Origin: Streptomyces albidoflavus
Lineage (GTDB): Bacteria > Actinomycetota > Actinomycetes > Streptomycetales > Streptomycetaceae
DNA: 64,000 nucleotides
Direction of reading: 5' to 3'
Assembly (NCBI RefSeq): GCF_000719955.1
Contig: NZ_JOII01000014.1
Span: 62,001-126,000 of the forward strand
Numbering within the stretch: position 1 is the first letter of the stretch; every line of letters starts with the position of its first letter. The notes under the pieces are model-generated. The model was not told where the DNA came from. It ran no database searches and saw nothing but the letters and a program-made list of their open reading frames with translations. Positions 48,381 to 56,409 of this stretch are shown here, piece after piece. The translations under genes were made by a program, and so were the position numbers.

Positions 48381-48862
48381 GCCGGGCCCGGGGGCGGGCG
48401 GCCCGCTGGTACGGGGAGGGGCCGCTGCACCTCGTCCTGATGGCGGCCTCGTTCGCGCTCGCCGGGTACGCGGGGGTGCGGCTGCTGGCGGGCGGTCAGG
48501 CGTGGCTGGTCGTGGTGTGGTTCGCGGGGGCGGCGCTCGCCCACGACCTGGTGCTGGTGCCGCTGTACTCGCTGGCGGACCGGGCCGTGGCGCGGGCGCT
48601 GGGGCGGCGCCGGACGCTGGTGAACTTCGTCCGGGTGCCCGCGCTCCTGTCGGGGCTGCTCCTGCTGATGTGGTGGCCGCTGATCACGCGTCACCCGCCG
48701 GGCGCCTACGCCTCGGCGAGCGGGATGTCCCCCGACAGGTTCCTCGGCAACTGGCTGCTGATCACCGCCGGGCTCTTCGCGCTCTCCGCGCTGCTGCTCG
48801 CCGTACGGGCGGTGCGCTCCCGGCGCAGGGCGACGAAGGGCCGCCCGTCGGCCTCCCACTGA
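48377..48862 (+). CDS. Membrane protein coupled to the molybdoprotein
   Basis: A 161-residue protein with about four helices (residues 18-38, 42-64, 84-104, 123-145). It has HDLVLVPLYSLADRAVARAL between helices 2 and 3 and NFVRVPALLSGLLLLMWWPL in helix 3. ATGA overlap with the molybdoprotein gene. The last 52 codons overlap the convergent methyltransferase gene, a 157-bp antisense overlap. It has no recognised domain. Confidence 0.75.
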   Translation: MSRARGRAARWYGEGPLHLVLMAASFALAGYAGVRLLAGGQAWLVVVWFAGAALAHDLVLVPLYSLADRAVARALGRRRTLVNFVRVPALLSGLLLLMWWPLITRHPPGAYASASGMSPDRFLGNWLLITAGLFALSALLLAVRAVRSRRRATKGRPSASH

Positions 48863-49491
48863 TCGGCGATGCCCCAGCCGTGCGCGCGGGCGTGCCGGAG
48901 CAGGGCCGGGGTACCGACGCGGGCCCACGGGAAGTGGCCGGCGGAGGCGTCGGGGCCGCGCCCGTCGTCCAGGCGGACCCGGACGTGTTCGTCCACGTCG
49001 TGGGGGGCCGTCTCGGCGACGAGGAGGCCGCCGGGGACGAGCAGGGCGGCGATGCGGGCGAGCAGGGCGCCGGGGTCGCCGCCGATGCCGATGTTGCCGT
49101 CGAGGAGCAGGGCGGTGCCCCAGGTGCCCTCGCCCGGCACCTCGTCGAAGACGCAGCGGCGCAGCGCGGTGCGGCCCAGCCGCTGGGTGTAGGCGACGGC
49201 CGCCTCGCTGACGTCGATGCCGAGCGCCTGGTGCCCGCGCCCGGCGAGGGCGGCGACCAGGCGGCCGGGCCCGCAGCCGATGTCGAGGACCGCGCCCTCG
49301 CAGCGGCGCAGGGCCGAGAGGTCGGCGGCGTCGGCCTCGGCGCACCAGCGCTCGACGTCCAGCGGCAGCAGCCAGCCGTCGCTGCGCCGCAGGTAGAGCG
49401 GGCCCCGGCCGGAGCGGAGCGCGTTGGCGTACGGGTCGGTGGCCCAGTCGGCGGGCCGGCCGGGGCCCGTCGGCGGCAGGGCGGTGCTCAT
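48706..49491 (-). CDS. Class I SAM-dependent methyltransferase
   Basis: A 261-residue methyltransferase, last gene of a four-gene - strand operon. SAM motif I is GAVLDIGCGPGRLVAALAGR near residue 66, the acidic residue GIDVSEAAVAY follows near 91, and motif III lies around ARIAALLVPGGLLVAETAP. The body ends near residue 225; the last 35 residues (from TARTASS) are unlike methyltransferases, and that part lies over the end of the + strand membrane gene. The ATG overlaps the upstream gene by 4 bp. It probably acts on a glycan or small metabolite with its neighbours. Confidence 0.88.
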   Translation of the reverse strand: MSTALPPTGPGRPADWATDPYANALRSGRGPLYLRRSDGWLLPLDVERWCAEADAADLSALRRCEGAVLDIGCGPGRLVAALAGRGHQALGIDVSEAAVAYTQRLGRTALRRCVFDEVPGEGTWGTALLLDGNIGIGGDPGALLARIAALLVPGGLLVAETAPHDVDEHVRVRLDDGRGPDASAGHFPWARVGTPALLRHARAHGWGIADQWEADGRPFVALRRERTARTASSSAESAKSPAVISSQLPRNLSGDIPLAEA

Positions 49492-50135
49492 CGCAGGGCC
49501 GCCGCTCCGGTCAGCCTCGCCAGGGTCTCGGCGAACCGCCCGTCGGGGGCCTCGGCGGCGGCGTGCTCGGCGTCGGCCGCCTCGTCGACGTCGCGCAGTT
49601 CCCGCAGGTCGCGGACGGCGAGGCCGGCGCCGGTCAGCCGGGCGCGCTGGAGGCAGCCGGTGTCCGGGCGGGACATGGGGACGCCGAGGACGAGGCCGGG
49701 CCGGGGCCGGGCCAGGCCGAGCGCCCAGAAGCCGCCGTCCTCGGCGGGCCCGAACCAGGCGTCGCAGCCGTCCCAGGCGGCCGGAGCGAGGGCGGGGGCG
49801 AGGTGGGAGGCGGTGAGGTGCGGGGTGTCCATCCCGATCAGCACGGTGGGGCCCGCGCAGGCGGCGAAGGCGGCGGCGATGCGCTCGTCGAGGCCGCCCG
49901 GTGCCTGGGCGCGTACCTCGATGCCCGGCGGCAGCCAGGGGCCGGGGCGTCCGTCGAGGACGAGGACGTGGCGGCGGGCGGGCAGGGTGAGGACGAGGTC
50001 CAGGGTGTCGGCGAGGGAGGCGGCGGCCAGTTCGGCGGCCTCCTCGGGGGAGAAGGGCGGGGTCAGGCGGGTCTTGACCCGGCCGGGCACCGGCTCCTTG
50101 GCGAGGACGAGCAGGGTCGTCGGTCCGGGGGTCAC
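49488..50135 (-). CDS. TIGR04282/DUF2064 family glycosyltransferase-like protein
   Basis: A 215-residue GT-A-fold protein of the TIGR04282 family, members of which are annotated as arsenosugar biosynthesis glycosyltransferases. The start motif LLVLAKEPVPGRVKTRLTPP is clear, with EEAAELAAASLADTL after it. LIGMDTPHLTASHLAPALA near residue 108 and GPAEDGGFWALGLARP near 135 are the nucleotide-sugar region. The GTG start overlaps the GT2 gene stop (GTGA). Its position between a GT2 enzyme and a methyltransferase points to a shared glycan or glycolipid path. Confidence 0.87.
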   Translation of the reverse strand: MTPGPTTLLVLAKEPVPGRVKTRLTPPFSPEEAAELAAASLADTLDLVLTLPARRHVLVLDGRPGPWLPPGIEVRAQAPGGLDERIAAAFAACAGPTVLIGMDTPHLTASHLAPALAPAAWDGCDAWFGPAEDGGFWALGLARPRPGLVLGVPMSRPDTGCLQRARLTGAGLAVRDLRELRDVDEAADAEHAAAEAPDGRFAETLARLTGAAALR

Positions 50136-50884
50136 CGGGTCACCTCCGCCGGGCCGGACGCGGGCGCGGGGGCCGGGGCGGGTGCGGCCGGGGGCGCGTG
50201 GAGGACGGCGCGCATGTCGCGGACGGCCTGCCAGGTGCCGCGCCAGGTGCCGGTCACCTTGGAGCGGCCGGTGCGGGCGAGGTACGGCACGTCCGTCTCG
50301 GTGACGCGGAGCCCGGCGTCCGAGGCGCGCACCACCATCTCCAGCGGGTAGCCGCTGCGCCGGTCGGTGAGGTGGAGGTCGAGCAGGGCCTCGCGGCGGG
50401 CGGCGCGCATCGGGCCGAGGTCGCGCAGGCGCAGCCCGGTGCGGGAGCGCAGCATCCGGGAGAGGGCGAGGTTGCCGGCGCGGGCGTGCGCGGGCCAGGC
50501 GCCCCGGCTCTGCGGGCGGCGCCGTCCGAGGACGAGGTCGCTCTCCCCGGCGGCGATCCGGTCGACGAACCCGGGCAGCAGCGCCGGGTCGAGCGAGCCG
50601 TCGCAGTCGCAGAAGCAGACGTAGGGCGCCGTGGCGGCGAGCAGCCCGGCGTGGCAGGCGGCGCCGAAGCCGCGCCGGGACTCGTGGACGACGGTGGCGC
50701 CCAGCGAGCGGGCGAGGTCGGCCGAGCCGTCGGTGGAGCCGTTGTCCACGACGATCGCCCGCCACCCCTCGGGCAGCCGCCCCAGCACCCAGGGCAGGGC
50801 CTCCGCCTCGTCGAGGCAGGGCAGGACGAGGTCCGCGCGGGCAGACACGGTGGAGCCGGTCGGATCTTCGTTCACGCCGATCAT
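50132..50884 (-). CDS. Family 2 glycosyltransferase
   Basis: A 250-residue GT2 enzyme. The nucleotide-binding entry DLVLPCLDEAEALPWVLGRL lies near residue 20, VVDNGSTDGSADLARSLG near 46, and the metal-binding DCDGS near 94. GRRRPQSRGAWPAHARAGN near 116 and RRSGYPLEMVVRASDAGLRV near 180 fit dolichyl-phosphate mannose synthase-like members without membrane helices. The start is the ATG at 50884; ATG 50896 and GTG 50875 are alternatives. It is second of the - strand operon behind the epimerase gene. Confidence 0.87.
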   Translation of the reverse strand: MIGVNEDPTGSTVSARADLVLPCLDEAEALPWVLGRLPEGWRAIVVDNGSTDGSADLARSLGATVVHESRRGFGAACHAGLLAATAPYVCFCDCDGSLDPALLPGFVDRIAAGESDLVLGRRRPQSRGAWPAHARAGNLALSRMLRSRTGLRLRDLGPMRAARREALLDLHLTDRRSGYPLEMVVRASDAGLRVTETDVPYLARTGRSKVTGTWRGTWQAVRDMRAVLHAPPAAPAPAPAPASGPAEVTR

Positions 50885-50961
50885 CCTACGGATCATAAGG
50901 GCGCATTCCGGGCATCGCGTGTCCGTGCGCCGCAGCCGTAGACCGAGTGGCGGACGGCCGG

Positions 50962-52029
50962 TCAGCCGGAGCCGGGGCCCGCGCCGGCCCGCAGCGGTGC
51001 CGCCGCGAACTCCGCCATCCCCTCGGCGAACCCCACCTGCGGCTTCCACCCCAGTTCGTCGCGGAGCCGCCGGGAGTCGGCGGTGACGTGGCGGACGTCG
51101 CCGAGCCGGTACTCCCCGGTGACCACCGGTGCGGGCCCGCCGTGCGCGGCCGCCAGCGCGGCGGCCATCTCCCCGATGGTGTGCGGCTCCCCGCTCCCCG
51201 TGTTGTACGCGGCGAAGAAGCCCGGCTCCCGCACGGCCAGCGCCGCCAGCGCCACCGTGTTGGCGCTGGCCACGTCCCGGACGTGGACGAAGTCGCGCCG
51301 CTGCGCCCCGTCCTCGTAGACCCGGGGTGCCTCCCCCCGGGCCAGGGCCGAGCGGAAGAACGAGGCCACCCCGGCGTACGGGGTGTCGCGCGGCATCCCC
51401 GGCCCGTACACGTTGTGGTAGCGCAGGGCGACGGCCCGGCCGCCGGTGGCGCGGGACCAGGCCGAGGCGAGGTGTTCCTGGGCGAGTTTGGTGGCCGCGT
51501 AGACGTTGCGCGGGTCGGTGGGCGCGTCCTCGGCGACCAGGCCGGGGCGGAGCGGGGCGCCGCACTCCGGGCAGGGCGGCTCGAAGCGGCCCGCGTCCAG
51601 GTCGGCGGCGGCGCGCGGGCCCGGGCGGACGGTGCCGTGCCGGGCGCAGTCGTACCGCCCCTCGCCGTAGACCACCATCGACCCGGCGACGACCAGGTCC
51701 CGCACGCCCGCCGCCGCCATCTCGGCGAGCAGCACGGCGGTGCCGAGGTCGTTGCAGCCGACGTAGGCGGGGGCGTCCGCGAACTCCTTGCCGAGCCCGA
51801 CCATCGCCGCCTGGTGGCACACGGCGTCGATCCCGGCCAGCGCCGCCCGCACCCGCTCGGCGTCGCGCAGGTCCGCCACGACGGTCCGCGCCTCCCGCGG
51901 CCCGTGGCCGCCGGGATGGGCGGCGGGCAGCAGCGCGTCGAACACCACCGCCTCGTGCCCGGCCGCCGCCAGCTCCCGTACGACCTGCGATCCGATGAAC
52001 CCGGCTCCGCCGGTGACCAGTACGCGCAT
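50962..52029 (-). CDS. NAD-dependent sugar-nucleotide epimerase with zinc-finger-like insert
   Basis: A 355-residue extended SDR. The NAD loop is VLVTGGAGFIGSQVVRELAA at the N-terminus and the catalytic motif is YAATKLAQEHLASAW near residue 190. An insert near residues 132-165 (YDCARHGTVRPG, then PPCPECGAPLRPG) carries three cysteines and a histidine and should bind zinc. Such inserts occur in a subgroup named dTDP-L-rhamnose 4-epimerases. The start is the ATG at 52029. It heads the operon of GT2, TIGR04282 protein and methyltransferase and would provide the donor sugar. Confidence 0.88.
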   Translation of the reverse strand: MRVLVTGGAGFIGSQVVRELAAAGHEAVVFDALLPAAHPGGHGPREARTVVADLRDAERVRAALAGIDAVCHQAAMVGLGKEFADAPAYVGCNDLGTAVLLAEMAAAGVRDLVVAGSMVVYGEGRYDCARHGTVRPGPRAAADLDAGRFEPPCPECGAPLRPGLVAEDAPTDPRNVYAATKLAQEHLASAWSRATGGRAVALRYHNVYGPGMPRDTPYAGVASFFRSALARGEAPRVYEDGAQRRDFVHVRDVASANTVALAALAVREPGFFAAYNTGSGEPHTIGEMAAALAAAHGGPAPVVTGEYRLGDVRHVTADSRRLRDELGWKPQVGFAEGMAEFAAAPLRAGAGPGSG

Positions 52030-52099
52030 GAGGCTCACGCTAGGCGGCGGGCGGCGGGGCGCGGTGAGGCGCGCGGAGGGGCCCGCCGGGTGGGGCGGC

Positions 52100-52285
52100 T
52101 CAGGTGTCCGGGTGCGCGTCCGTCCGCAGCGACCAGGTGGCACCCGGGCACCCCGCCGGCAGGGGCGGGAAGCGGTGCCCCTTCACGTCGGTGCTCCAGT
52201 GATGCCCCTGGCCGCAGTCGCACGCGTAGATCCCGCTCTCGGGCACGATCTCACCCGGCCGCCACGTCGCTGTCTCCTCGCTCAT
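52100..52285 (-). CDS. Small cysteine-containing protein (zinc-ribbon-like)
   Basis: A 61-residue protein starting at the ATG at 52285. It reads WRPGEIVPESGIYACDCGQG, HHWSTDVKGHRFPPLPAGCP and GATWSLRTD. The GxYxCDCG and C-x-GATW features look like a small zinc-ribbon domain of the YjzC-like kind. It sits alone between two operons, divergent from the DUF2945 gene. Function unknown. Confidence 0.68.
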   Translation of the reverse strand: MSEETATWRPGEIVPESGIYACDCGQGHHWSTDVKGHRFPPLPAGCPGATWSLRTDAHPDT

Positions 52286-52406
52286 GGTTCCTGTGTACGA
52301 CGGACCCGGGCCGCCCGCGAGCGGGAGCCGGAGCGCTCGCGGAGCCGGCGCGGCGGGGCGACCCTGGAGGGGCGGGTACGGATCTCCCCAACGTGGAGGG
52401 AAGCGG

Positions 52407-52619
52407 ATGGCAACAGAGCAGTTCTCCGTGGGCGACCACGTGCGGTGGAACTCCGAGGCGGGACACGTCCAGGGCGTGATCGTGCGCAAGCACACCGAGG
52501 ACGTGGAGTTCAAGGGCTACACCCACCACTGCTCGCCGGACGACCCCCAGTACGAGATCAGGAGCGACAGGACCGGCCACATCGCCCTGCACAAGGGCCG
52601 GGCCCTGAGGAAGGTGTGA
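52407..52619 (+). CDS. DUF2945 (HVA1 TUDOR-like) protein
   Basis: A 70-residue DUF2945 protein. The hallmark is FSVGDHVRWNSEAGHVQGVI and a C-terminal PQYEIRSDRTGHIALHKGRAL, a small beta-barrel. A TUDOR-like fold is assigned to this family; function in bacteria is unknown but genes often lie near stress or DNA-repair genes, as here. The ATG has GGAGGGAAGC close upstream. Probably cotranscribed with the DUF488 and ATL genes. Confidence 0.88.
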   Translation: MATEQFSVGDHVRWNSEAGHVQGVIVRKHTEDVEFKGYTHHCSPDDPQYEIRSDRTGHIALHKGRALRKV

Positions 52620-52629
52620 GGCGGGGCCG

Positions 52630-53172
52630 GTGGTGCGTCCGTACCGCATCCACACCCTCGGCCACTCCACCCGGGAGTTCGACGAGGTGGTGCGGATGCT
52701 GCGCGCCCACGACGTGACCCTCCTGGCCGACGTCCGCCGCTTCCCGTCCTCCCGGAAGCACCCCCAGTGGAACCAGGAGGCCGTCACCGGGGCCCTGCCG
52801 CCCGGCATCGGCTACCGCTGGCTCCCCCGGCTCGGCGGCAGACGCCACACCCCGAAGGGCGTCCCCAGCGAGAACGGCGCCTGGCGGGTCAAGGCGTTCC
52901 GCGACTACGCCGACCACATGGCCGGCGAGGAGTTCGCCGAGGGGCTGGACGAGGTGCTGGACCTGGCCGCACGCGAACGGGTCGCCCTGATGTGCAGCGA
53001 GGCCGTGCCCTGGCGCTGCCACCGCCGCCTGATCACCGACGCGCTGCTGGTCGCCGGGGCCGAGGTCGAACACATCCTCTCGGAGACCTCGGTCCGCCCG
53101 GCCGCCCTCAGCGAACACGCCCGCGTCACCGACGGCCGCCTCACCTACCCGCCGCCCCCGGAACCGTCATGA
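52630..53172 (+). CDS. DUF488 family protein
   Basis: A 180-residue DUF488 protein. The signature motifs are IHTLGHSTREFDEVVRMLRA near residue 7, LLADVRRFPSSRKHPQWNQE near 31, GGRRHTPKG near 69 and VALMCSEAVPWRCHRRLITD near 119. The last motif holds the conserved cysteine pair and histidine, suggesting a nuclease- or radical-stress-related role; no activity is established. The GTG start lies 10 bp after DUF2945, and the stop overlaps the ATL gene by 4 bp. Confidence 0.9.
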   Translation: MVRPYRIHTLGHSTREFDEVVRMLRAHDVTLLADVRRFPSSRKHPQWNQEAVTGALPPGIGYRWLPRLGGRRHTPKGVPSENGAWRVKAFRDYADHMAGEEFAEGLDEVLDLAARERVALMCSEAVPWRCHRRLITDALLVAGAEVEHILSETSVRPAALSEHARVTDGRLTYPPPPEPS

Positions 53173-53462
53173 CCTGGGTCGACGAGGTCCGGGAGGCCGT
53201 CCTGACCATCCCGGCCGGCTCCGTCGCCTCGTACGGCGAGATCGGCCGCCACCTCGGGACGGGCCCGCGCCAGGTCGGCCGCGCCATGAGCCTGCTCGGC
53301 GAGGAGACCGGGCTGCCCTGGTGGCGCGTGGTCCACGCGGACGGCACCCCCGCCACCTGCCACGGCGGCCTGGCCCCGGCCCTGCTGGCCGAGGAGGGGA
53401 CGCCGATGCGGGGCGGGCGGGTGGACCTGGAGCGGGCACGCCACCGGTGGGGCCCGCCGTGA
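53169..53462 (+). CDS. Alkyltransferase-like (ATL) DNA repair protein
   Basis: A 97-residue protein of the MGMT DNA-binding domain family. It has VREAVLTIPAGSVASYGEIG and a GPRQVGRAMSLL helix-turn-helix. The active-site PCHRV of true O6-alkylguanine transferases is replaced by PWWRVV, so the acceptor cysteine is missing and this is an ATL. ATLs bind O6-alkylguanine in DNA and hand the lesion to nucleotide excision repair. It overlaps the DUF488 gene by 4 bp. Confidence 0.92.
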   Translation: MTWVDEVREAVLTIPAGSVASYGEIGRHLGTGPRQVGRAMSLLGEETGLPWWRVVHADGTPATCHGGLAPALLAEEGTPMRGGRVDLERARHRWGPP

Positions 53463-53491
53463 CCATCGGGCCGGGGAACGGTTAGCCGGTC

Positions 53492-53713
53492 ATGAACAAG
53501 CTCACGCGCATCGCCGCGACCCTCACCCTGGCCGGGGCCGCCCTGTCGGCCACCGGCACCGCCCAGGCCCTCGAACTCCCCGGCCTGACCGGGCCGGACG
53601 GCCTCTCGGTCCTGTCGGGCCAGGACAAGCTCCTGAGCGGCGGGCAGGCCACCCTCGCGCCGGTGGCGGGGCTGGTCGGCAAGGACGGGATCGTGCTCGG
53701 GGCGGACCGGTAG
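53492..53713 (+). CDS. Small secreted protein
   Basis: A 73-residue protein. Residues 1-26 are a Sec signal peptide (LTRIAATLTLAGAALSATGT, cleavage after AQA). The mature 47 residues, ELPGLTGPDGLSVLSGQDKL onward, have no cysteine or recognised domain. The composition recalls the small secreted proteins found in streptomycetes, for which no function is assigned. A ribosome site of the GAACGG type lies before the ATG. Confidence 0.68.
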   Translation: MNKLTRIAATLTLAGAALSATGTAQALELPGLTGPDGLSVLSGQDKLLSGGQATLAPVAGLVGKDGIVLGADR

Positions 53714-53734
53714 GACGGGCCCGTCCGGCGGGCG

Positions 53735-54010
53735 CTACCCGCCCCACACCACCCACGGCGTGGTCCCCTGAACGAGGGTCAGCACCCCCAGCACCACCAG
53801 GTCGGCGATGCCGAGGCCCAGGCCGAGCCAGGCGCGGAAGCGGCGGGGGGTGCCCCGGCGCAGGGCGAGGACGGCCAGGACGATGGCGGTCGGGCCGAGG
53901 ATGAGGTTGAGGACGAGGAGGCCGGCCAGGCCGGTGACGAAGGAGGCGACGGCCATGCCTTCGGCGTCGCGGCGGCCGGTCTCGGCGGCGGGCGGTGCGG
54001 TCAGGCGCAC
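53735..54010 (-). CDS. DUF4190 small membrane protein
   Basis: A 91-residue protein starting at GTG. Two helices lie at residues 25-47 (GLAGLLVLNLILGPTAIVLA) and 60-84 (WLGLGLGIADLVVLGVLTLV), with the DUF4190 pattern between them (ALRRGTPRRFRAWLGLGLGI). The N-terminus is hydrophilic. It lies 1 bp after the next gene's stop on the same strand, so the two are an operon of small membrane proteins. Confidence 0.78.
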   Translation of the reverse strand: MRLTAPPAAETGRRDAEGMAVASFVTGLAGLLVLNLILGPTAIVLAVLALRRGTPRRFRAWLGLGLGIADLVVLGVLTLVQGTTPWVVWGG

Positions 54011-54011
54011 G

Positions 54012-54200
54012 TCAGGCTCCCTTCTCCGTGAGGTGTCCGGGACGGTTCCTCGCCCGGCGGCGTCCGCGCTCGCGGACCGTGAAGACGGCCAGCCAGAGCA
54101 GGATCAGCGTGCCGAGGACGAGGGTGACGGGCAGCGGCAGGTAGGCGGCGGCTCCGACCAGGACGCCCAGTACGAGCAGGGCGGCGACCAGGAAGATCAT
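54012..54200 (-). CDS. Small two-helix membrane protein
   Basis: A 62-residue protein starting at the ATG at 54200. Two hydrophobic segments span residues 3-24 and 25-44 (LPLPVTLVLGTLILLWLAVF), followed by a basic tail. It lies 1 bp upstream of the DUF4190 gene. Function unknown. Confidence 0.65.
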   Translation of the reverse strand: MIFLVAALLVLGVLVGAAAYLPLPVTLVLGTLILLWLAVFTVRERGRRRARNRPGHLTEKGA

Positions 54201-54510
54201 GGCAGTCAGCTCCTTCGTCCGGGGGTGGGGCGCGGTCCTTCGGAACAGGTGATCAACGCGTCCATGCCCGCCGCTTACCCGCAAGTAAGTTCGGCACGCG
54301 GCCCGTTGCCGTGACCCGCGCCTCACCGCGCGGGCGGCGGGCGGGGCGGTCTCCGCCGGCGGCGGAGGAGCGGCCGAGGAGCATCCGGGGAGCGGCTGAG
54401 GAGGCGTGGTCAGGGCGGCTTTCGGGCGCTGTGCGATCATCCTGGAGCTGACATGACAAAGGGGGGCTCGGGTGGGGACTGGGGCTGGGGCGGGGCGGGA
54501 CGGGTCTTCC

Positions 54511-55572
54511 GTGCCGGACGACGAGTGGGAGAGATTCCTGCGGGAGTCGGTGGAGGGGACCGCCGACGCGCCGAAGGAGCCGTCGGCGCGCGCCCGGAGC
54601 GTGGCCCGCCGGCTGCGCGACGAGCCCGAACCGGAGGGGTGGCGGACCTACTCCCCGAACCCGCCGCCGCCGGTCGTCCGGCGGGAGCGCCGGCGTCTCG
54701 TGGGGCCGCTGATCGCCGCGCTCGTCCTGGCCGTCGTGGTCGCCGCGGGCTGGTTCCTCGGCCCGTTCGGCGGCTCGGAGGCGGAACCCCCGGTGGCGGC
54801 GCCGGAGACGGGGCGCCCCAGCTCGGCGCCCCCGGCGGAGTCCGCCGCGCGGCCCACCCTCGACGCGCCGTTCCGGGGCTCGCCCGCGGCCCGGTGGGAG
54901 AGCGGCGCGGCGGGGATCACGATGCCGAAGGCCGAGGCCACCGGGTGGATGGACGCGGCCGAGGTCCGCCGGGCGCTCGACCGCAGCCTCACCTTCCTGA
55001 CCGAGACCAACCTGGACGCCGACGTACTGCGCGGCGCACGCCCCGAGAAGACGCCGAAGCTGGTCAACCCGCACCAGGAGGACGTCCAGACGTTCCTGAG
55101 GACAGCGTTCCGCGAGCCCGGACCGGAGAACGACCCGCTCCTGCTGGCCAGCCGCTTCGACACCGCGCGGACCCACCTCGTCGGCGACGAGGTCCGGACC
55201 CGGGGGCGGCTCACCTACCGCGAGGGGAAGCGGGGCGCGCTGGAGGTCTCCGCCGATGTCACCTTCGTCTACCCGGTGGTGCGGGCGGAGGGCGCCCGCG
55301 ACGAGGTCGTGCGCACCGTCGTCCGCCGCGAGACCGTCATGAGCTGGGACGACCCCGCCAAGGTCGTCACCGAGCCGGGCACCTTCTCCCTCCTCTCGTA
55401 CCGGCTGCACGTCACCAACGGCGGCTGCGGGGACTCCACCGGCTACTTCACCCCGCCGTTCGGCGAGGACCGGCCGGAGGCCACCACCGGCGACGAGATC
55501 GACCCGTACGACCGCAGCCAGGAGCTGCGCGACGGCTCGGGGGACCAGTGCGACAAGGCCACCCGCTCCTGA
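54511..55572 (+). CDS. Single-span membrane protein with extracellular domain
   Basis: A 353-residue protein. The start is placed at the GTG at 54511 (VPDDEWERFLRESVEGT); a GTG at 54472 would add 13 glycine-rich residues. Residues 1-60 are a charged cytoplasmic region. One transmembrane helix follows (LIAALVLAVVVAAGWFLG), then a proline-rich linker and an extracellular beta-rich domain, residues 130-350, with WMDAAEVRRALDRSLTFLTE and FDTARTHLVGDEVRTRGRLT. Two late cysteines (NGGCGDSTG and DQCDK) may form a disulfide. Such proteins are common in Streptomyces; no function is known. Confidence 0.75.
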   Translation: MPDDEWERFLRESVEGTADAPKEPSARARSVARRLRDEPEPEGWRTYSPNPPPPVVRRERRRLVGPLIAALVLAVVVAAGWFLGPFGGSEAEPPVAAPETGRPSSAPPAESAARPTLDAPFRGSPAARWESGAAGITMPKAEATGWMDAAEVRRALDRSLTFLTETNLDADVLRGARPEKTPKLVNPHQEDVQTFLRTAFREPGPENDPLLLASRFDTARTHLVGDEVRTRGRLTYREGKRGALEVSADVTFVYPVVRAEGARDEVVRTVVRRETVMSWDDPAKVVTEPGTFSLLSYRLHVTNGGCGDSTGYFTPPFGEDRPEATTGDEIDPYDRSQELRDGSGDQCDKATRS

Positions 55573-55608
55573 GGGGACAGCACGGCGTGGCCTCACGAAG
55601 GCGCCATG

Positions 55609-55767
55609 TGGCACCACGAAGACACCGCGTGGCACCACATGGCACCACGCGGTACCACACCGACACCACTCCACATCGCGCAGATTCACGCAGGTCAGGG
55701 CCTCGACGTAAGCCACCTTCCCCCAGCGACGCCATTTCAGGGTTGCCATGGCGCCACAGTGGTGCCA
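55609..55767. promoter_or_regulatory. Repeat-rich operator region of the ribbon-helix-helix gene
   Basis: The 9-mer TGGCACCAC occurs at 55609-55617, 55630-55638 and 55640-55648, and inverted at 55759-55767. The inverted copy is 11 bp before the ATG and forms part of GCGCCAC/GTGGTGCC dyad symmetry. The pattern fits autoregulation by the encoded protein. Confidence 0.7.
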
Positions 55768-55777
55768 CTATGGCGTC

Positions 55778-56308
55778 ATGGACCTGACGCCCTATGTCGA
55801 AACCCTTCACCGTGAACTCGCGGTGGCCGCCGAGGCAGGCGGTGAGGAAGCCCGCGTGCTGGCCGAGCGGCTGACCGCTCCACTGGAGTCGGCCACCCGG
55901 CTCGCGATGCTGCACGTCCTCTCCGCCGCCATGGACGAGATCACCCGGGAGCTGGCCCCCGGCTCGGTGGACGTGCGGCTGCGGGGAATCGACCCGGACT
56001 TCGTCGTGACGCCGCCGCCGCGCGAGGAGGCGTACGAGGAGCAGGGCGCCGCCGAACCGCTCCGGGCGCCGGCGCCCGCCCCGGCCGACGGGGACGAGGG
56101 CGGCACCGCCCGCGTCAACCTCCGCCTCCCCGCCCACCTCAAGGCCCGCGCCGAGGAGGCGGCCACCGCCGAGGGCCTGTCGGTCAACGCCTGGCTCGTC
56201 CGAGCCGTCTCGGCGGCGGTCGACGGCGGGAGCGCCCCCGCGCGCCCCTCGCCGGCGGCCCGCACCCCCCGCACGGTCGGCCAGAGCTTCACCGGCTGGG
56301 CGCGCTGA
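55778..56308 (+). CDS. Ribbon-helix-helix protein with HicB-like C-terminus
   Basis: A 176-residue regulator, start at the ATG 55778. Residues 1-75 are a helical N-terminal domain (LHRELAVAAEAGGEEARVLA, AMDEITRELAPGSVDVRL), then an acidic linker. Residues 117-150 form the RHH motif VNLRLPAHLKARAEEAATAE, GLSVNAWLVRAVSAAVDGG, the strand-helix-helix of HicB/Arc repressors. No HicA toxin gene is adjacent. It is followed 101 bp later by a DUF4097 gene and ABC exporter genes, which it may also regulate through the TGGCACCAC repeats. Confidence 0.85.
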   Translation: MDLTPYVETLHRELAVAAEAGGEEARVLAERLTAPLESATRLAMLHVLSAAMDEITRELAPGSVDVRLRGIDPDFVVTPPPREEAYEEQGAAEPLRAPAPAPADGDEGGTARVNLRLPAHLKARAEEAATAEGLSVNAWLVRAVSAAVDGGSAPARPSPAARTPRTVGQSFTGWAR

Positions 56309-56409
56309 CCGCACCCGGCCAGGCACGCCCCGCACCACCTCACCCCACTTCCACCGCACCGCGTCCCACCTGCGAGGACGCCGCGAAGACACCCGAGGAC
56401 GGGACAGCC

